From: Albidovulum aestuarii
GTDB taxonomy: Bacteria > Pseudomonadota > Alphaproteobacteria > Rhodobacterales > Rhodobacteraceae
Assembly (NCBI RefSeq): GCF_029961185.1
Contig: NZ_JASBQQ010000002.1
Coordinates: 558,001 to 622,000 of the forward strand
Direction: 5' to 3'
DNA length: 64,000 nucleotides
Of this stretch, positions 1 to 9,460 are shown piece after piece. The notes below the pieces were generated by a model. It saw nothing but the letters and a program-made list of their open reading frames with translations, was not told where the DNA came from and did no database searches. How positions within the stretch are numbered: position 1 is the stretch's first letter; every line of letters begins with the position of its first letter. A program made the position numbers and the translations under genes.

Positions 1-336
1 GCATTGCGGGCGGCCCATCGCGCGGGCCTGCCCATTCCGGAACAGGTCCTGAGCCGCGATGTCGGTGCGCCCTGGACCCCGCATGAAGGCGTCGAAGCCG
101 CCTGGCGCCGCGTCTATGCCGATCCCGAGACTTACTGGACGCTCTACGACCTCGCCGAAAAGCTGGTTGATTTCGAAGACTATTTCCGTCGCTGGCGATT
201 CAATCATGTCACCACGGTCGAACGTGTGATCGGTCTGAAGCGCGGTACCGGTGGCACTGGCGGTGTGCCCTACCTTCGGCGCATGCTGGAGGTGGAGCTT
301 TTCCCCGAACTCTGGCGGCTCCGGACGGGCCTTTAG
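1..336 (+). CDS. kynA: tryptophan 2,3-dioxygenase, C-terminal part (5' truncated by window edge)
   Basis: This is the last 111 residues of a heme-dependent tryptophan 2,3-dioxygenase, which opens the indole ring of L-tryptophan to N-formylkynurenine in the cytosolic kynurenine pathway. The frame is open from base 1. The family signature is clear: [21 protein letters not shown], then [11 protein letters not shown] and [11 protein letters not shown], which match the conserved heme/substrate-site helices and the C-terminal FPELW motif of bacterial KynA. The N-terminal heme ligand region lies outside the window. Two GC-rich hairpins follow the stop codon. Confidence 0.9.
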   Translation, partial: ALRAAHRAGLPIPEQVLSRDVGAPWTPHEGVEAAWRRVYADPETYWTLYDLAEKLVDFEDYFRRWRFNHVTTVERVIGLKRGTGGTGGVPYLRRMLEVELFPELWRLRTGL

Positions 337-343
337 TCTATTG

Positions 344-430
344 CTGACCCCGTCTTGCATGTGTGCCGAAGCGGGGTCAGGCACCCTATGAGGCTGGGCA
401 TTGCTTCTCCGCCGCGAACAAAGCGGCGGA
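344..430 (+). terminator. two hairpins downstream of kynA, possible terminator region
   Basis: A 9-bp perfect inverted repeat (CTGACCCCG at 344-352 with CGGGGTCAG at 372-380) begins 7 nt after the kynA stop. A second 8-bp repeat follows (TCCGCCGC at 408-415 with GCGGCGGA at 423-430, 7-nt loop). Neither has a U-run, so intrinsic termination is uncertain. The rest of the 337-590 gap shows only a plausible ribosome site (AAAGG at about 577-581) for the next gene. Confidence 0.4.
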
Positions 431-590
431 AGGACCGCCCATAAAAGAATCTGCAGGACTATCTTCATGGTGCTGCCGCAGGCCTGTCTAATTTCCGCCT
501 TCCGCAATTTTTAACCAGTCCGCGTAATGGTGTGACGACTCGGTCCGGAGCCCGTGGTTCCGGCATGTTAAATGGTGAAAGGTCTGCGAT

Positions 591-3500
591 ATGCCCTCCG
601 GCTATCTCGTTTCCCTTGGCGGGAACAATGCCCTCAACAGCGGCGATGTGATCAGTGGCGGTACCGTCACCTTCACGACGCAAACATCGCTCGGCTCGGG
701 TCAGTGGACATGGAGCGGCACTTACCGCGGAACCACCTATACCAATGAGGTTGAGCCAGGGCAGTACTACCTGGCCAACGATGGCAACGTCTATTTCGTA
801 CCCGATTACGGGCCTGTCAGCACACTGACCTCGTCCAGTGTGATCTCGTCGCCGACATTTGCACCGACCATGGGCACATCGGGTGGCGATACGCTGGTTG
901 GTGGGATCGGTAACGATACGATCTATGGCGGGTCCACGACCAGCCAGACCGGTACCGGCAACGATGTGATCAGCGGTGGCAGCGGCAATGACGTGATCTT
1001 TGCCGGCGACGGCAACGACACGCTGCAGGGTGGCGCGGGTGCCGATACGCTTTACGGCGGCTCGGGCACCGATACGGTGAGCTATTCCGGCTCGGGCAGC
1101 GCGGTCAATGTCAACCTGTCCACGAACACCGCGGTCGGTGGCAACGCGACCGGCGACGTCCTGAATTCGATCGAAGGTGTCATCGGATCGGGCTTCGACG
1201 ACACGCTGACCGGCTCTGCCGGGCCCAACTACATCGATGGCGGGGCAGGCGCGGATTCTATCTCGGCGGGCGACGGCAACGACACCGTGCTGGGCGGGAA
1301 CGGCAATGACACGATCAATGCCGGAGCGGGCAACGATTCCGTCTCTGGTGAGAGTGGCAATGACTCGATCCTCGGCGGCACCGGCAACGACACGATCGAT
1401 GGCGGCAGCGGCACGGACACGATCCATGGCGGCGACGGCGCCGATTCCATCCTCGGCGGCGACGGCAACGACACGATCTATGGCGGCGCGCAGACCGCGA
1501 CTGCCACTCAGGAGCATCTGAGTTGGATCGGCCAGGGCGCGGGCGGAACCAACCTTGCCGGCGGGTTCACGCAGGATACCGGCCGCATGCATGTGACCGC
1601 CAGCTTCGTGAACGATGGCAGCAACACCGCGATCCAGACATCCGGAACAACCCAGTATGTCGGCGGGGGTGAGCCGTTCAGCACGACCTCCGGCCTCTAC
1701 CTGACCGGTACTGGCGGCCCCAACGTAACGGCATCGCTGACATTCGATGCCGAAAGCGGCAGCGGGCTGACCAGTTCCGTGTCCAACGTGTCGTTCCGCA
1801 TCAATGACATCGACATGCAGGGCTGGCAGGACATCATCACTGTCACTGCCTACGACATCAACGGCAACCCGATCACCGTGAACATCACGATGACCGGAAA
1901 CGATTCCCTTTCCGGGAATACGATCACCGCTGCCTATAGCGACGACACGGCAAGCAGCGTGAACGGTTCGGCACTGATTTCCATTCCCGGCCCGGTCCAC
2001 TCGATCCAGATTTCCTATTCTAACGGCGGCACGGCCGGTCAGGCGCTCTGGGTCACCGATGTCCACTACACAACTGTGCCCGTCTCTAATGCTTCCGATA
2101 CCGGCGACACCATCGATGGCGGCACCGGGGCCGACCTCATCTATGGCCAGACGGGTGACGACACGATCAACCTGACCGGCACTTTCGGCAACGACACGAT
2201 TGTCGGTGGCGAGACGGGCGAAACCTCTGGCGATCTGATCAATTCGTCAACGGTGACGCAGGACACGACGCTGACATTCAGCGGCAATGAAACCGGCACG
2301 CTGACAGACGGCGTGTCGACCGCCGGCTTCAGCGAGATTGAGCGTTTCCAGCTCGGTTCAGGCGATGACGTCGTCAACGCAACGGCTACGACAGTCGGCG
2401 TCAATGTCGATGGCGGGGCCGGAGGCGACACGATGACCGGCGGCAGCAGTGCGGACAGCCTGACCGGCGGCAGCGGCGCAGACAGCCTGTCGGGCGGCGC
2501 GGGCAAAGACACTTTGATTGGCGGAGATGGCAACGACACCCTCACCGGAGGTGCCGGAAATGACAGCCTGTCGGGCGGTGACGATCAGGATGTTTTCATC
2601 CTCGGTGACGGGTTCGGCAACGACACGATCGATGGCGGATCGGGTGGCGCGGACTGGGATAGGATCGACCTCGGCCCGGCCACGACCGGCGTCACCGTCA
2701 CCGCGACCGGAAATGAAAGCGGAACAATCTCCGCCGGGTCCGACACCACGACCTACAGCGACATTGAAGAACTGCACCTCGGCAGTGGCGACGACATCTT
2801 TGACGGAACCGCCGATACAGACGGTGCGATTGTCGAAGGCGCGGCGGGCGATGATACTCTGATCGGCGGCAGTGGCGACGATCAGTTCAGCGGTGGTGCC
2901 GGGGCCGACAGCATCACAGGCGGCGCCGGGGACGACACGATCGATCTGGGGCTGAATGACGGCGTAGCCGATACTGTCGATCTTGATGACGGCAGCGGCA
3001 GTGACGTCATCACCAACTTCGTCGCGCCGACCGATAACGGCGACGGCACCTATACTGGCTATGACCAGTTCGACGTCTCTGACCTGACCGATGCCGGCGG
3101 CGATCCGGTCAATGCCTGGGACGTGACAGTTTCCGATACGAATGGCGACGGCACCGGCGATGCGATCCTGACCTTCCCCAACGGGGAAAGCGTAACGCTT
3201 GTCGGCGTGACCCCGAGCCAGGTTGATAGCGCGGCCAAGCTGAATGCCATGGGCATCCCGTGTTTCACCCGGGGGGCCATGATCGAAACGCCGCGCGGTG
3301 AAATCGCGGTTGAGGACCTGCAGGTCGGCGACACGGTCTGGACCCGCGACAGCGGCGCACAGACAATCCGCTGGATCGGCTCGAAACGCATTGCCGCCAT
3401 CGGACCGCTGGCACCGGTTCTGATCCCCGAAGGAGTGTTGGGAAACACGCGTGACATCAAGGTTTCACCCCAGCACCGCATGCTGATCGGCGGCTGGAAA

Positions 3501-3866
3501 GCCGAACTCTACTATGGCGAGCCCGAGGTGCTTGTGGCCTCGAAACACCTCGTGGACGGCTCAGTGATCCGTTTTGTCCCGGGCGGCGAGGTGGAATATT
3601 TCCACATCCTCTTCGACCGGCACGAAATCGTCGTCGCCGATGGCGCTCCAAGCGAGAGCTTTCATCCCGGAGATCAGGGTCTGAGCGTTCTGGACCAAGA
3701 AGCGCGCCGCGAAGTGTTAACGCTCTTCCCCGAGCTAGAGACGAAAGGGCTCGCATCTTATGGCCCGGCCGCTCGGCGCAGCCTGAAGGCGCATGAAGCG
3801 GTCCTGCTTCGCATGGAACCTGCACAATCCGCATCCGCCTTGGACCTTCGCAGAGCGTCGGGCTGA
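591..3866 (+). CDS. RTX calcium-binding secreted protein with C-terminal Hint domain
   Basis: A 1091-residue acidic protein built of many GGxGxDxxx nonapeptides. One block spans about residues 100-305 and a second about 505-800. Such repeats bind calcium after export and usually mark type I secretion substrates; there is no N-terminal Sec signal. Between the blocks (about 308-500) lies a non-RTX, beta-rich insert of unknown fold. Residues 891 to about 1035 form a Hint module (CFTRGAMIETPRGE start with Cys891, VEDLQVGDTVWT, then SPQHRMLI), the type common at the end of Rhodobacterales RTX proteins. The Hint tail lacks an intein-like final HN pair, so splicing is not expected. ATG follows AAAGG at 9 nt. 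The role may be adhesion or surface layer; the substrate is unknown. Confidence 0.9.
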   Translation: MPSGYLVSLGGNNALNSGDVISGGTVTFTTQTSLGSGQWTWSGTYRGTTYTNEVEPGQYYLANDGNVYFVPDYGPVSTLTSSSVISSPTFAPTMGTSGGDTLVGGIGNDTIYGGSTTSQTGTGNDVISGGSGNDVIFAGDGNDTLQGGAGADTLYGGSGTDTVSYSGSGSAVNVNLSTNTAVGGNATGDVLNSIEGVIGSGFDDTLTGSAGPNYIDGGAGADSISAGDGNDTVLGGNGNDTINAGAGNDSVSGESGNDSILGGTGNDTIDGGSGTDTIHGGDGADSILGGDGNDTIYGGAQTATATQEHLSWIGQGAGGTNLAGGFTQDTGRMHVTASFVNDGSNTAIQTSGTTQYVGGGEPFSTTSGLYLTGTGGPNVTASLTFDAESGSGLTSSVSNVSFRINDIDMQGWQDIITVTAYDINGNPITVNITMTGNDSLSGNTITAAYSDDTASSVNGSALISIPGPVHSIQISYSNGGTAGQALWVTDVHYTTVPVSNASDTGDTIDGGTGADLIYGQTGDDTINLTGTFGNDTIVGGETGETSGDLINSSTVTQDTTLTFSGNETGTLTDGVSTAGFSEIERFQLGSGDDVVNATATTVGVNVDGGAGGDTMTGGSSADSLTGGSGADSLSGGAGKDTLIGGDGNDTLTGGAGNDSLSGGDDQDVFILGDGFGNDTIDGGSGGADWDRIDLGPATTGVTVTATGNESGTISAGSDTTTYSDIEELHLGSGDDIFDGTADTDGAIVEGAAGDDTLIGGSGDDQFSGGAGADSITGGAGDDTIDLGLNDGVADTVDLDDGSGSDVITNFVAPTDNGDGTYTGYDQFDVSDLTDAGGDPVNAWDVTVSDTNGDGTGDAILTFPNGESVTLVGVTPSQVDSAAKLNAMGIPCFTRGAMIETPRGEIAVEDLQVGDTVWTRDSGAQTIRWIGSKRIAAIGPLAPVLIPEGVLGNTRDIKVSPQHRMLIGGWKAELYYGEPEVLVASKHLVDGSVIRFVPGGEVEYFHILFDRHEIVVADGAPSESFHPGDQGLSVLDQEARREVLTLFPELETKGLASYGPAARRSLKAHEAVLLRMEPAQSASALDLRRASG

Positions 3867-3898
3867 TCATTCAAGGCAGTTTTCCCGGCGGATCCGCC

Positions 3899-4678
3899 TC
3901 AGGCGATCCGGCGGGATGACGCAGTCCCCGCGCCCGCGGCCCAGTCGTGCACGGCCGCACCGAAAGCCTCAAACAGAGGTCGTGACACCGGGTCCGCGGC
4001 GGCGTTCCATTCGGGATGCCACTGTACCGACAGGGTAAATCCCGTCGCACCTTCGACATATAGCGCCTCGGGCGTCCCATCCGGCGCCCAGCCATCGACG
4101 ACGATCCGGCGCCCCTCGGTCTTGATGCCCTGACCGTGGAGCGTGTTGGTCATAACCTCGGATGCGCCGAACAGCCCGTTGAACACGCCGCCCTCTGTAA
4201 AACGCACCGCATGGCGCAGGGCGAATTTCTCCCCCAACGTACCGTCCGGTGGCATCCGGTGGTTCATCCGCCCGGGCAGGTCGCGGATTTCTGGGTAAAG
4301 CGTGCCGCCCATGGCGACATTGACCTCCTGAAACCCCCGGCAAACCCCCAGAAAGGGCTGTCCACGCTCCACACAGGCGCGGATCAGCGGAAGCGTGATG
4401 GCGTCCCGGCAACGGTCAAACGCCCCATGCGCCTCGGTCGCGGTCTCGCCATATTCCTCGGGATGCACATTGGGCCGCCCGCCGGTCAGGAGGAACCCGT
4501 CGCAGGCCTCCATCAGTTCTGCAACACTCACCAGCCGTGGATCGGCAGGGATCAGCAGCGGCATGCAGCCCGAAACCTGCGCCACCGCCTCGGAATTGAT
4601 CACGCCCCCGGCATGAACGGGATACTCGTCATTGATAAGGTTCATGTTGCCGATGATGCCGACAATGGGCCGTGTCAT
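3899..4678 (-). CDS. gamma-glutamyl-gamma-aminobutyrate hydrolase-like class I glutamine amidotransferase
   Basis: A 259-residue cytosolic peptidase C26 / PuuD-type protein. MTRPIVGIIGN at the start and FLGVCRGFQEVNVAMGG carry the nucleophile elbow with the catalytic Cys. The downstream VQWHPEWN supplies the catalytic His region of the triad. PuuD hydrolyses gamma-glutamyl-GABA in putrescine breakdown, but the exact substrate here is inferred. The start at 4678 is preferred over an in-frame ATG 14 codons upstream because AGGA lies just before it and the family begins here. It lies downstream of, and in the same direction as, an XRE/cupin regulator, as in puuDR-type loci. It converges on the RTX gene with 32 bp between stops, which include a GGCGGATCCGCC palindrome. 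Confidence 0.85.
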   Translation of the reverse strand: MTRPIVGIIGNMNLINDEYPVHAGGVINSEAVAQVSGCMPLLIPADPRLVSVAELMEACDGFLLTGGRPNVHPEEYGETATEAHGAFDRCRDAITLPLIRACVERGQPFLGVCRGFQEVNVAMGGTLYPEIRDLPGRMNHRMPPDGTLGEKFALRHAVRFTEGGVFNGLFGASEVMTNTLHGQGIKTEGRRIVVDGWAPDGTPEALYVEGATGFTLSVQWHPEWNAAADPVSRPLFEAFGAAVHDWAAGAGTASSRRIA

Positions 4679-4762
4679 GTCCGTCCTATCCCGCTGCCCC
4701 GTGTCCAGAATAGACCGCAAGTCCGGCAGGGTCGAGTATAGCTGTGCGCAATAGGCCGCGCG

Positions 4763-5347
4763 TCACTGCACAACGCTCACCACTACCATCGCCTCGCAAC
4801 CGGTGTCATCCGATACGCCGTAGCGGTGCGGGAAACCCGCTTCAAAATACATCGAATCCCCGGCTTCAAGGCGATGTGTGCGGCCGTGAATCAGCACATC
4901 CAGACAACCTTCGATGACATAAATCACCTCATCCCCGGCATGCTGGTGTGGCTCGGTCATCGCGGCCCCGGCGTCGAACCGCGCCCGGTACGCTTCCATC
5001 TGCCGCCGGGTGACCGGGAAGTCGAGACTCTCGAAATGAAACGCGGGCTGCCCGTCGGGCCGGTTCGGCAGGCTCAGGCGTTCGTCCCGTCGCACAACCG
5101 CCAGAACCGGCGCGGCGCTATCGGCGAAGAAGTGTTCAAGCCCGACGCCGAACACCATGGCGATGCGCATCAGCGTCGGCAGAGTGGGTACCACCTGACC
5201 GGTTTCGATCCTGGACAGCATGCCCGCCGAATAGCCGGAATGCTCGCCCAACTGCGCCAGGCCAAGCCCCTTCGCAAGCCGCAGCGCTCGAATCTTTGCG
5301 CCGAGTCGGTAGCTTCCAAGCCGCGTGTCCAGTGTATCCGAAAGCAC
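4763..5347 (-). CDS. XRE-family transcriptional regulator with C-terminal cupin sensor
   Basis: A 194-residue DNA-binding regulator. Residues about 15-70 form an XRE helix-turn-helix ([33 protein letters not shown]). Residues about 115-190 form a cupin ([18 protein letters not shown] with metal-type His/Glu ligands, then [17 protein letters not shown]). This HTH-cupin layout is that of PuuR-like regulators. It is followed on the same strand, after 84 bp, by the PuuD-like hydrolase, which it probably controls. It is divergent from the fasciclin gene across a 164-bp AT-rich spacer. Confidence 0.85.
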   Translation of the reverse strand: MLSDTLDTRLGSYRLGAKIRALRLAKGLGLAQLGEHSGYSAGMLSRIETGQVVPTLPTLMRIAMVFGVGLEHFFADSAAPVLAVVRRDERLSLPNRPDGQPAFHFESLDFPVTRRQMEAYRARFDAGAAMTEPHQHAGDEVIYVIEGCLDVLIHGRTHRLEAGDSMYFEAGFPHRYGVSDDTGCEAMVVVSVVQ

Positions 5348-5511
5348 GTGAGTACCCCCCCTTTTTGCCTGTAGAGCATGGTCATCGCCAAAATTTTCAC
5401 CAGCGACAATTAAAGTTCATATCACGAAATCGTTCCTTTTGTGAAAAACTTTTTAATGATCTGAACATGGCAGTCGCCCACCCCCGGGCTTTGGAAATGA
5501 AAGGAAAGATC

Positions 5512-6003
5512 ATGAACTTCCGTCTTCCGTCCCTTGCCGCCGCCGCGTTCGGCGCGTTCGCGTTTCTCACCCCTGCGGTCCACGCCGCCGACATGGATAT
5601 CGTCGACACTGCAGTTGAAGCCGGCAGCTTCACGACGCTCGCAGCAGCGCTTGAAGCTGCGGACCTTGTCGGCACCCTGAAGGGCGAAGGTCCGTTCACA
5701 GTCTTCGCTCCGACCGACGACGCCTTTGCGGCGCTGCCCGCGGGCACAATCGACGACCTTCTGAAGCCCGAGAACAAGGACAAGCTCGTCGCGGTGTTGA
5801 CTTACCATGTGGTGCCGGGCGCGGTGATGTCGGGCAACCTGACCAATGGCATGACGGCCACCACCGTGAACGGTGCGAGCGTCACCATCATGACCGAAGG
5901 CGGCGTCACCGTGAACGGCGCCAACGTAACCGCCGCCGACATCGGGGCCACCAACGGCGTCATCCACGTCATCGACGCGGTCATCCTGCCGCCCGCGCAA
6001 TAA
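5512..6003 (+). CDS. exported fasciclin (FAS1) domain protein
   Basis: A 163-residue periplasmic or surface protein with a cleavable signal peptide ([19 protein letters not shown], cleavage near AVHA-AD). A single FAS1 domain fills the rest: H1 box [15 protein letters not shown], central YHVVPG, and H2 box [14 protein letters not shown]1 domains act in adhesion or protein-protein contact; the ligand is unknown. ATG 5512 is chosen because GGAAAG precedes it and it begins the signal peptide; an ATG five codons upstream (5497) is less likely. A DUF378 membrane protein follows 54 bp downstream and is probably co-transcribed. Confidence 0.9.
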   Translation: MNFRLPSLAAAAFGAFAFLTPAVHAADMDIVDTAVEAGSFTTLAAALEAADLVGTLKGEGPFTVFAPTDDAFAALPAGTIDDLLKPENKDKLVAVLTYHVVPGAVMSGNLTNGMTATTVNGASVTIMTEGGVTVNGANVTAADIGATNGVIHVIDAVILPPAQ

Positions 6004-6057
6004 TCCCGAACGCGCCGGGGTCACCCTCGGCGCGTTACCCCCAAGGTGACCAATGAC

Positions 6058-6261
6058 ATGCAGATGCTGAACACAGTGACGCTCGTGCTCGTCATCGTGG
6101 GTACGCCAAACTGGGGCCTCGTTGGGCTGGTGAATGTCGATCTGGTCGCCGCAATATTCGCCGACGGCACCATTCTCGCGTGGCCTATTTATGTGCTGGT
6201 CGCACTATCCGGCCTTTATCAGGCACGGAACCTGACTTCGGCCCGCGCGCTCGCCCACTGA
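6058..6261 (+). CDS. DUF378 small inner-membrane protein
   Basis: A 67-residue protein with two predicted membrane helices (NTVTLVLVIVGTPNWGLVGL and WPIYVLVALSGLYQA). The PNWGLVGL segment is the hallmark of DUF378. The function is unknown. ATG 6058 is chosen because AAGGTGA lies about 9 nt upstream; an in-frame GTG at 6046 is inside that ribosome site. It follows the fasciclin gene. Confidence 0.8.
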   Translation: MQMLNTVTLVLVIVGTPNWGLVGLVNVDLVAAIFADGTILAWPIYVLVALSGLYQARNLTSARALAH

Positions 6262-6283
6262 TTGCCACCGCGCGGCGGCGAAA

Positions 6284-6706
6284 TCAGGCTTCGCCGACAA
6301 AACCCGCCGCCACAATCCCTGCCAAAGCCGCCTCGGCATCGTTGTCCGACGTGTCACCGGTGACACCCACAGCCCCCACGATTGCGCCCACCGCATCGCG
6401 GACCAGCACGCCGCCCGGCACCGGAAGGATTTTCCCTTCATAGACCCCACTGAGCGCGGCCATGAAATAGGGTTGCGCTTCGGCCCGTGACATCTGCGCC
6501 CGCCCACCGAGGCCAAGCATCACAGCGCCGTGCGCCTTGGCCCGGGCAATGTCAAACCGCCCAGGCGAGGACCCATCGGACCTCTCAAAGGCCAAAACAT
6601 GTCCACCCGCATCCAGAACCACCACGGACAAAGGTTTCATCCCCGCCGCCTGCCCGGCCTTCAGCGCCTCGGCGATGATTACCCGTGCCGCCTCAATTCC
6701 CAACAT
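6284..6706 (-). CDS. HbpS/GlcG family protein (DUF336)
   Basis: A 140-residue protein of the GlcG/HbpS family: PLSVVVLDAGGHVLAFERSDG, RFDIARAKAHGAVMLGLGG, then LPVPGGVLVRDAVGAIVGAVGVTGDTS. Some relatives bind heme; GlcG is encoded in the glycolate-oxidase operon of enteric bacteria. It lies 70 nt downstream of malate synthase G on the same strand, the same association as glcG-glcB. ATG 6706 is preferred over one eight codons upstream because AAGAGG sits 6 nt before it. There is no signal peptide, so it is probably cytosolic. The biochemical role is not established from sequence. Confidence 0.8.
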   Translation of the reverse strand: MLGIEAARVIIAEALKAGQAAGMKPLSVVVLDAGGHVLAFERSDGSSPGRFDIARAKAHGAVMLGLGGRAQMSRAEAQPYFMAALSGVYEGKILPVPGGVLVRDAVGAIVGAVGVTGDTSDNDAEAALAGIVAAGFVGEA

Positions 6707-6730
6707 GACCAGCCTCTTCTTCTTGTCCAA

Positions 6731-6776
6731 AATACTCCGGGGGAAAGGGCCGTCAGGCCCTTGGGGGCAGCGCCCC
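6731..6776 (+). repeat. structured intergenic repeat, copy A
   Basis: The head AATACTCCGGGGGAA (6731-6745) is followed by hairpin AAGGGCC (6745-6751), loop GTCA, GGCCCTT (6756-6762). A second hairpin follows, GGGGC (6764-6768), loop AGC, GCCCC (6772-6776). It abuts the malate synthase stop codon (6777-6779) and fills the spacer to the HbpS-like gene, antisense to their transcript. The same plan recurs at 59878-59932 and 59961-60027. Confidence 0.7.
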
Positions 6777-8921
6777 TTATCCTGCCGCCTTCACCTCGAT
6801 CCGCCGCCGGTGAAGAACAGGTTCAGTGTAGCCCGACGGCTGCTCCCGCCCAAGAAAGATCAGATCGCAGGCGGCCTGAAAGGCGATGCCCTGAAATCCG
6901 GGCGCCATCGGACGGTAGGACGGATCGCCGGCGTTCTGACGGTCGACAACCGCAGCCATCTTGCGCAGGGCCTCCATCACGTCTTCACGGCTGACCACGC
7001 CATGGTGCAGCCAGTTCGCGACGTGCTGGGCCGAAATACGGCAGGTCGCGCGGTCCTCCATCAGGCCCACGTCGTTGATATCGGGCACCTTGGAACAACC
7101 GACGCCCTGATCGACCCAGCGCACGACATAGCCGAGGATACCCTGACAGTTGTTCTCCACCTCTCGCGTTACTTGCGCCGGGTTCCATTTGCGGTAGGCC
7201 GCCAAGGGAATGTCGAGGATCGTATCAACATAGGCCCGCCGCCCGCCTTTCCGCAGCTTTTCTTGCACCGCGAAAACATCGACGCGGTGATAATGCAGCG
7301 CATGAAGTGTCGCCGCCGTCGGCGAGGGTACCCAGGCGCAATTGGCGCCGGATTTCGGGTGGTCGATCTTCTGTTCCAGCATCGCCGACATCAGGTCGGG
7401 CATCGCCCACATGCCCTTGCCGATCTGAGCCTTGCCCGACAGCCCGCATTCGAGGCCAATATCGACATTCTGGTTTTCGTAGCCGCCGATCCAGGCCTTG
7501 CGCTTGATGAAATCCTTGCGGCTGAACGGACCCGCCTCCATCGAGGTGTGGATCTCATCCCCTGTCCGGTCAAGGAAACCGGTATTGATGAAGGCTACCC
7601 GGTGCTTCGCCGCACGGATGCATTCCTTGAGGTTGACAGACGTCCGGCGTTCCTCATCCATGATGCCGATCTTGACGGTGTATTGCGGCAGGCCCAGCGC
7701 GGCTTCAACGCGGGTGAAAATCTCGTCGGCGAAGGCGACTTCCTCAGGCCCGTGCATCTTCGGTTTCACGACATAAACCGAGCCCTTGACCGAATTCCGG
7801 GCCCCGCCGGTTTTCTTCAGGTCATGCATCGCGATCATCACCGTGACCATCGCATCCATCAGCCCCTCGAAGACCTCCGCGCCCTCTTCATCCAGAATGG
7901 CTGGATTGGTCATCAGATGGCCGACGTTACGAACGAGCATCAGCGCCCGGCCCTTGACGGTAAACTCCGACCCGTCCGGTGCGATCCAGACGTGATCGGG
8001 CTCCAGCCGCCGGGTCAGGGTCCGCCCACCCTTTTCGAACGTATCATCCAGATCGCCCTTCATCAGGCCCAGCCAGTTGGCATAGGCTCCGACCTTGTCC
8101 TCGGCATCAACGCATGCGACGGAATCCTCACAATCCATGATCGCGGAAATCGCGCTTTCCATCCTGACATCAGCCAAACAAGCCTGATCGCGGGCGCCGA
8201 TGAAATGGGCTCGGTCGAAGACCAGTTCGACATGCAGCCCATTATTGCGCAACAAAACCGCTTCGGGCGCGCGAGGATTGCCGCGGTAGCCTGCGAATTT
8301 CTCGGGGCTGACGAGCGGCATATCGTCGATCAGAAGGACGCCGTCCTTGACGTAATAGCGCCGGACGTCGGCATGGCTGGTGCCCTGAATCGGAAAGGCC
8401 TCATCCAGAAAAACCCGTGACCGCGCCACGACCCGCGCCCCGCGGCCACGCTCGTAACCACCTTTCGGCGGCAGCGAGCCCATCGCATCGGTGCCGTAAA
8501 GACAATCGTAGAGGCTGCCCCACCGGGCATTGGCGGCGTTCAGCGCGTAGCGCGCATTTGTGATCGGCACCACGAGTTGGGGACCAGGGACGCTCGCGAT
8601 CTCCGGATCGGTATTCGAGGTTTCGATCTGAAAATCCGGCCCTTCGGGCAACAGGTAGCCGATCTCGGTCAGATACGCCTTGTAACCTTCATGATCATGC
8701 GGCTTACCGGCCCGGTCCCGATGCCACTGGTCGATCTGCGCCTGCAACTCGTCCCGCCGCGCAAGCAGCGCGCGGTTCTTCAGGGTCAGGTCGGCAAGGA
8801 TTCCGGCAAAACCTTCCCAGAACTGCTCAACCCCGACCCCGGTCCCAGGCAGTGCTTGATCTTCAATAAAGACGGCGAGCTCCTTCGCCACTTTCAACCT
8901 GTTGCGTTCCACCCTCGTCAT
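6777..8921 (-). CDS. glcB: malate synthase G
   Basis: A 714-residue cytosolic enzyme condensing glyoxylate with acetyl-CoA to malate; E. coli GlcB has 723 residues. Diagnostic segments are [20 protein letters not shown], the active-site segment [12 protein letters not shown], and near the C-terminus [21 protein letters not shown], which carries the catalytic aspartate of isoform G. ATG 8921 is chosen because the family starts here and GGGAG lies upstream; a 28-codon upstream extension has no family counterpart. It pairs with the downstream HbpS/GlcG-like gene. Glyoxylate could come from glycolate or purine breakdown. Confidence 0.95.
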   Translation of the reverse strand: MTRVERNRLKVAKELAVFIEDQALPGTGVGVEQFWEGFAGILADLTLKNRALLARRDELQAQIDQWHRDRAGKPHDHEGYKAYLTEIGYLLPEGPDFQIETSNTDPEIASVPGPQLVVPITNARYALNAANARWGSLYDCLYGTDAMGSLPPKGGYERGRGARVVARSRVFLDEAFPIQGTSHADVRRYYVKDGVLLIDDMPLVSPEKFAGYRGNPRAPEAVLLRNNGLHVELVFDRAHFIGARDQACLADVRMESAISAIMDCEDSVACVDAEDKVGAYANWLGLMKGDLDDTFEKGGRTLTRRLEPDHVWIAPDGSEFTVKGRALMLVRNVGHLMTNPAILDEEGAEVFEGLMDAMVTVMIAMHDLKKTGGARNSVKGSVYVVKPKMHGPEEVAFADEIFTRVEAALGLPQYTVKIGIMDEERRTSVNLKECIRAAKHRVAFINTGFLDRTGDEIHTSMEAGPFSRKDFIKRKAWIGGYENQNVDIGLECGLSGKAQIGKGMWAMPDLMSAMLEQKIDHPKSGANCAWVPSPTAATLHALHYHRVDVFAVQEKLRKGGRRAYVDTILDIPLAAYRKWNPAQVTREVENNCQGILGYVVRWVDQGVGCSKVPDINDVGLMEDRATCRISAQHVANWLHHGVVSREDVMEALRKMAAVVDRQNAGDPSYRPMAPGFQGIAFQAACDLIFLGREQPSGYTEPVLHRRRIEVKAAG

Positions 8922-9030
8922 ATGTGCCCCACTCACTCCCGTATGCCGCCGTATGCCATGCTTCCATGACCTATCGCAGCGGTGTGCATGCAGCAACATA
9001 GTCACGGTTGAAAATAGTCATGATCAAAAA

Positions 9031-9050
9031 AGTTAGGAGATCGCCTAAGT
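9031..9050. promoter_or_regulatory. ArsR operator, distal copy
   Basis: The palindrome TTAGG-N6-CCTAA (9033-9048, centre GATC) lies within a 20-bp unit that matches the copy at 9081-9100 in 17 positions. It sits 110 bp from the glcB start and 54 bp before arsR. ArsR-family proteins bind such palindromes, so this is the probable second site of the downstream repressor. Confidence 0.65.
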
Positions 9051-9080
9051 TTTAGTTGCGACTCACTCCGCAAACCAGAT

Positions 9081-9100
9081 AGTTAGGAGATGACCTAACT
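9081..9100. promoter_or_regulatory. ArsR operator, proximal copy overlapping the ribosome site
   Basis: A palindrome with 7-bp arms, AGTTAGG and CCTAACT, around a 6-bp centre. It ends 3 bp before the arsR ATG and contains AGGAGA, the only Shine-Dalgarno-like sequence for that gene. It starts exactly 50 bp after the distal copy. Repressor binding, or an RNA hairpin of the same arms, would block expression. Confidence 0.7.
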
Positions 9101-9103
9101 AAT

Positions 9104-9460
9104 ATGACGACGATGAACCTTTCTCCCGGCCAACTCGACCTTCTGTTCCAGGCACTCGGTGATCCGACCCGCCGCGCAATCCTCGAACGCCTGGCGCGGG
9201 GACCGGCCTCGGTCAGTGAGCTTGCGGCACCATTTGATATGGCCCTGCCCTCGCTAATGGGCCATGTGCGGCGACTGGAAGAGTCCGGGCTGGTGACGAG
9301 TACGAAAGACGGCCGCATACGCACGGTTCAATTGGTAACCGGCGCTTTCACACCCGTACGGTCATGGCTCGATGAACAGCGCGCGATCTGGGAAGGGCGA
9401 CTCGACCGTCTGGACGATTATGTAACCCGCCTCATGAAGGACCGCGAAGATGGATCTTGA
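9104..9460 (+). CDS. ArsR-family transcriptional regulator
   Basis: A 118-residue winged-helix repressor: LFQALGDPTRRAILERLARG, ASVSELAAPFDMALPSLMGHVRRLEESGLV (recognition helix), then the wing STKDGRIRTVQL. It lacks the ELCVCDL metal motif of arsenic and cadmium sensors. It is the type that precedes SRPBCC (AHSA1) genes. The downstream SRPBCC gene starts 11 nt before this stop codon, so translation is probably coupled. Twin palindromes upstream suggest autoregulation of the three-gene operon. Confidence 0.88.
   Translation: MTTMNLSPGQLDLLFQALGDPTRRAILERLARGPASVSELAAPFDMALPSLMGHVRRLEESGLVTSTKDGRIRTVQLVTGAFTPVRSWLDEQRAIWEGRLDRLDDYVTRLMKDREDGS

Noticed and set aside
7-336. Reading the first gene as a complete small protein
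   Set aside because: The frame is open to base 1 and the sequence matches only the C-terminal part of tryptophan 2,3-dioxygenase, so it is an edge truncation.
1230-1480. Short regularly spaced DNA repeats resembling a CRISPR array
   Set aside because: The repeats are 27-nt coding units of RTX nonapeptides, in frame, with no unique spacers.
465-2066. Long minus-strand open frame (533 codons) opposite the RTX gene
   Set aside because: The plus strand encodes clear GGxGxD repeats; the minus frame is a repetitive mirror of those codons with no domain and no ribosome site.
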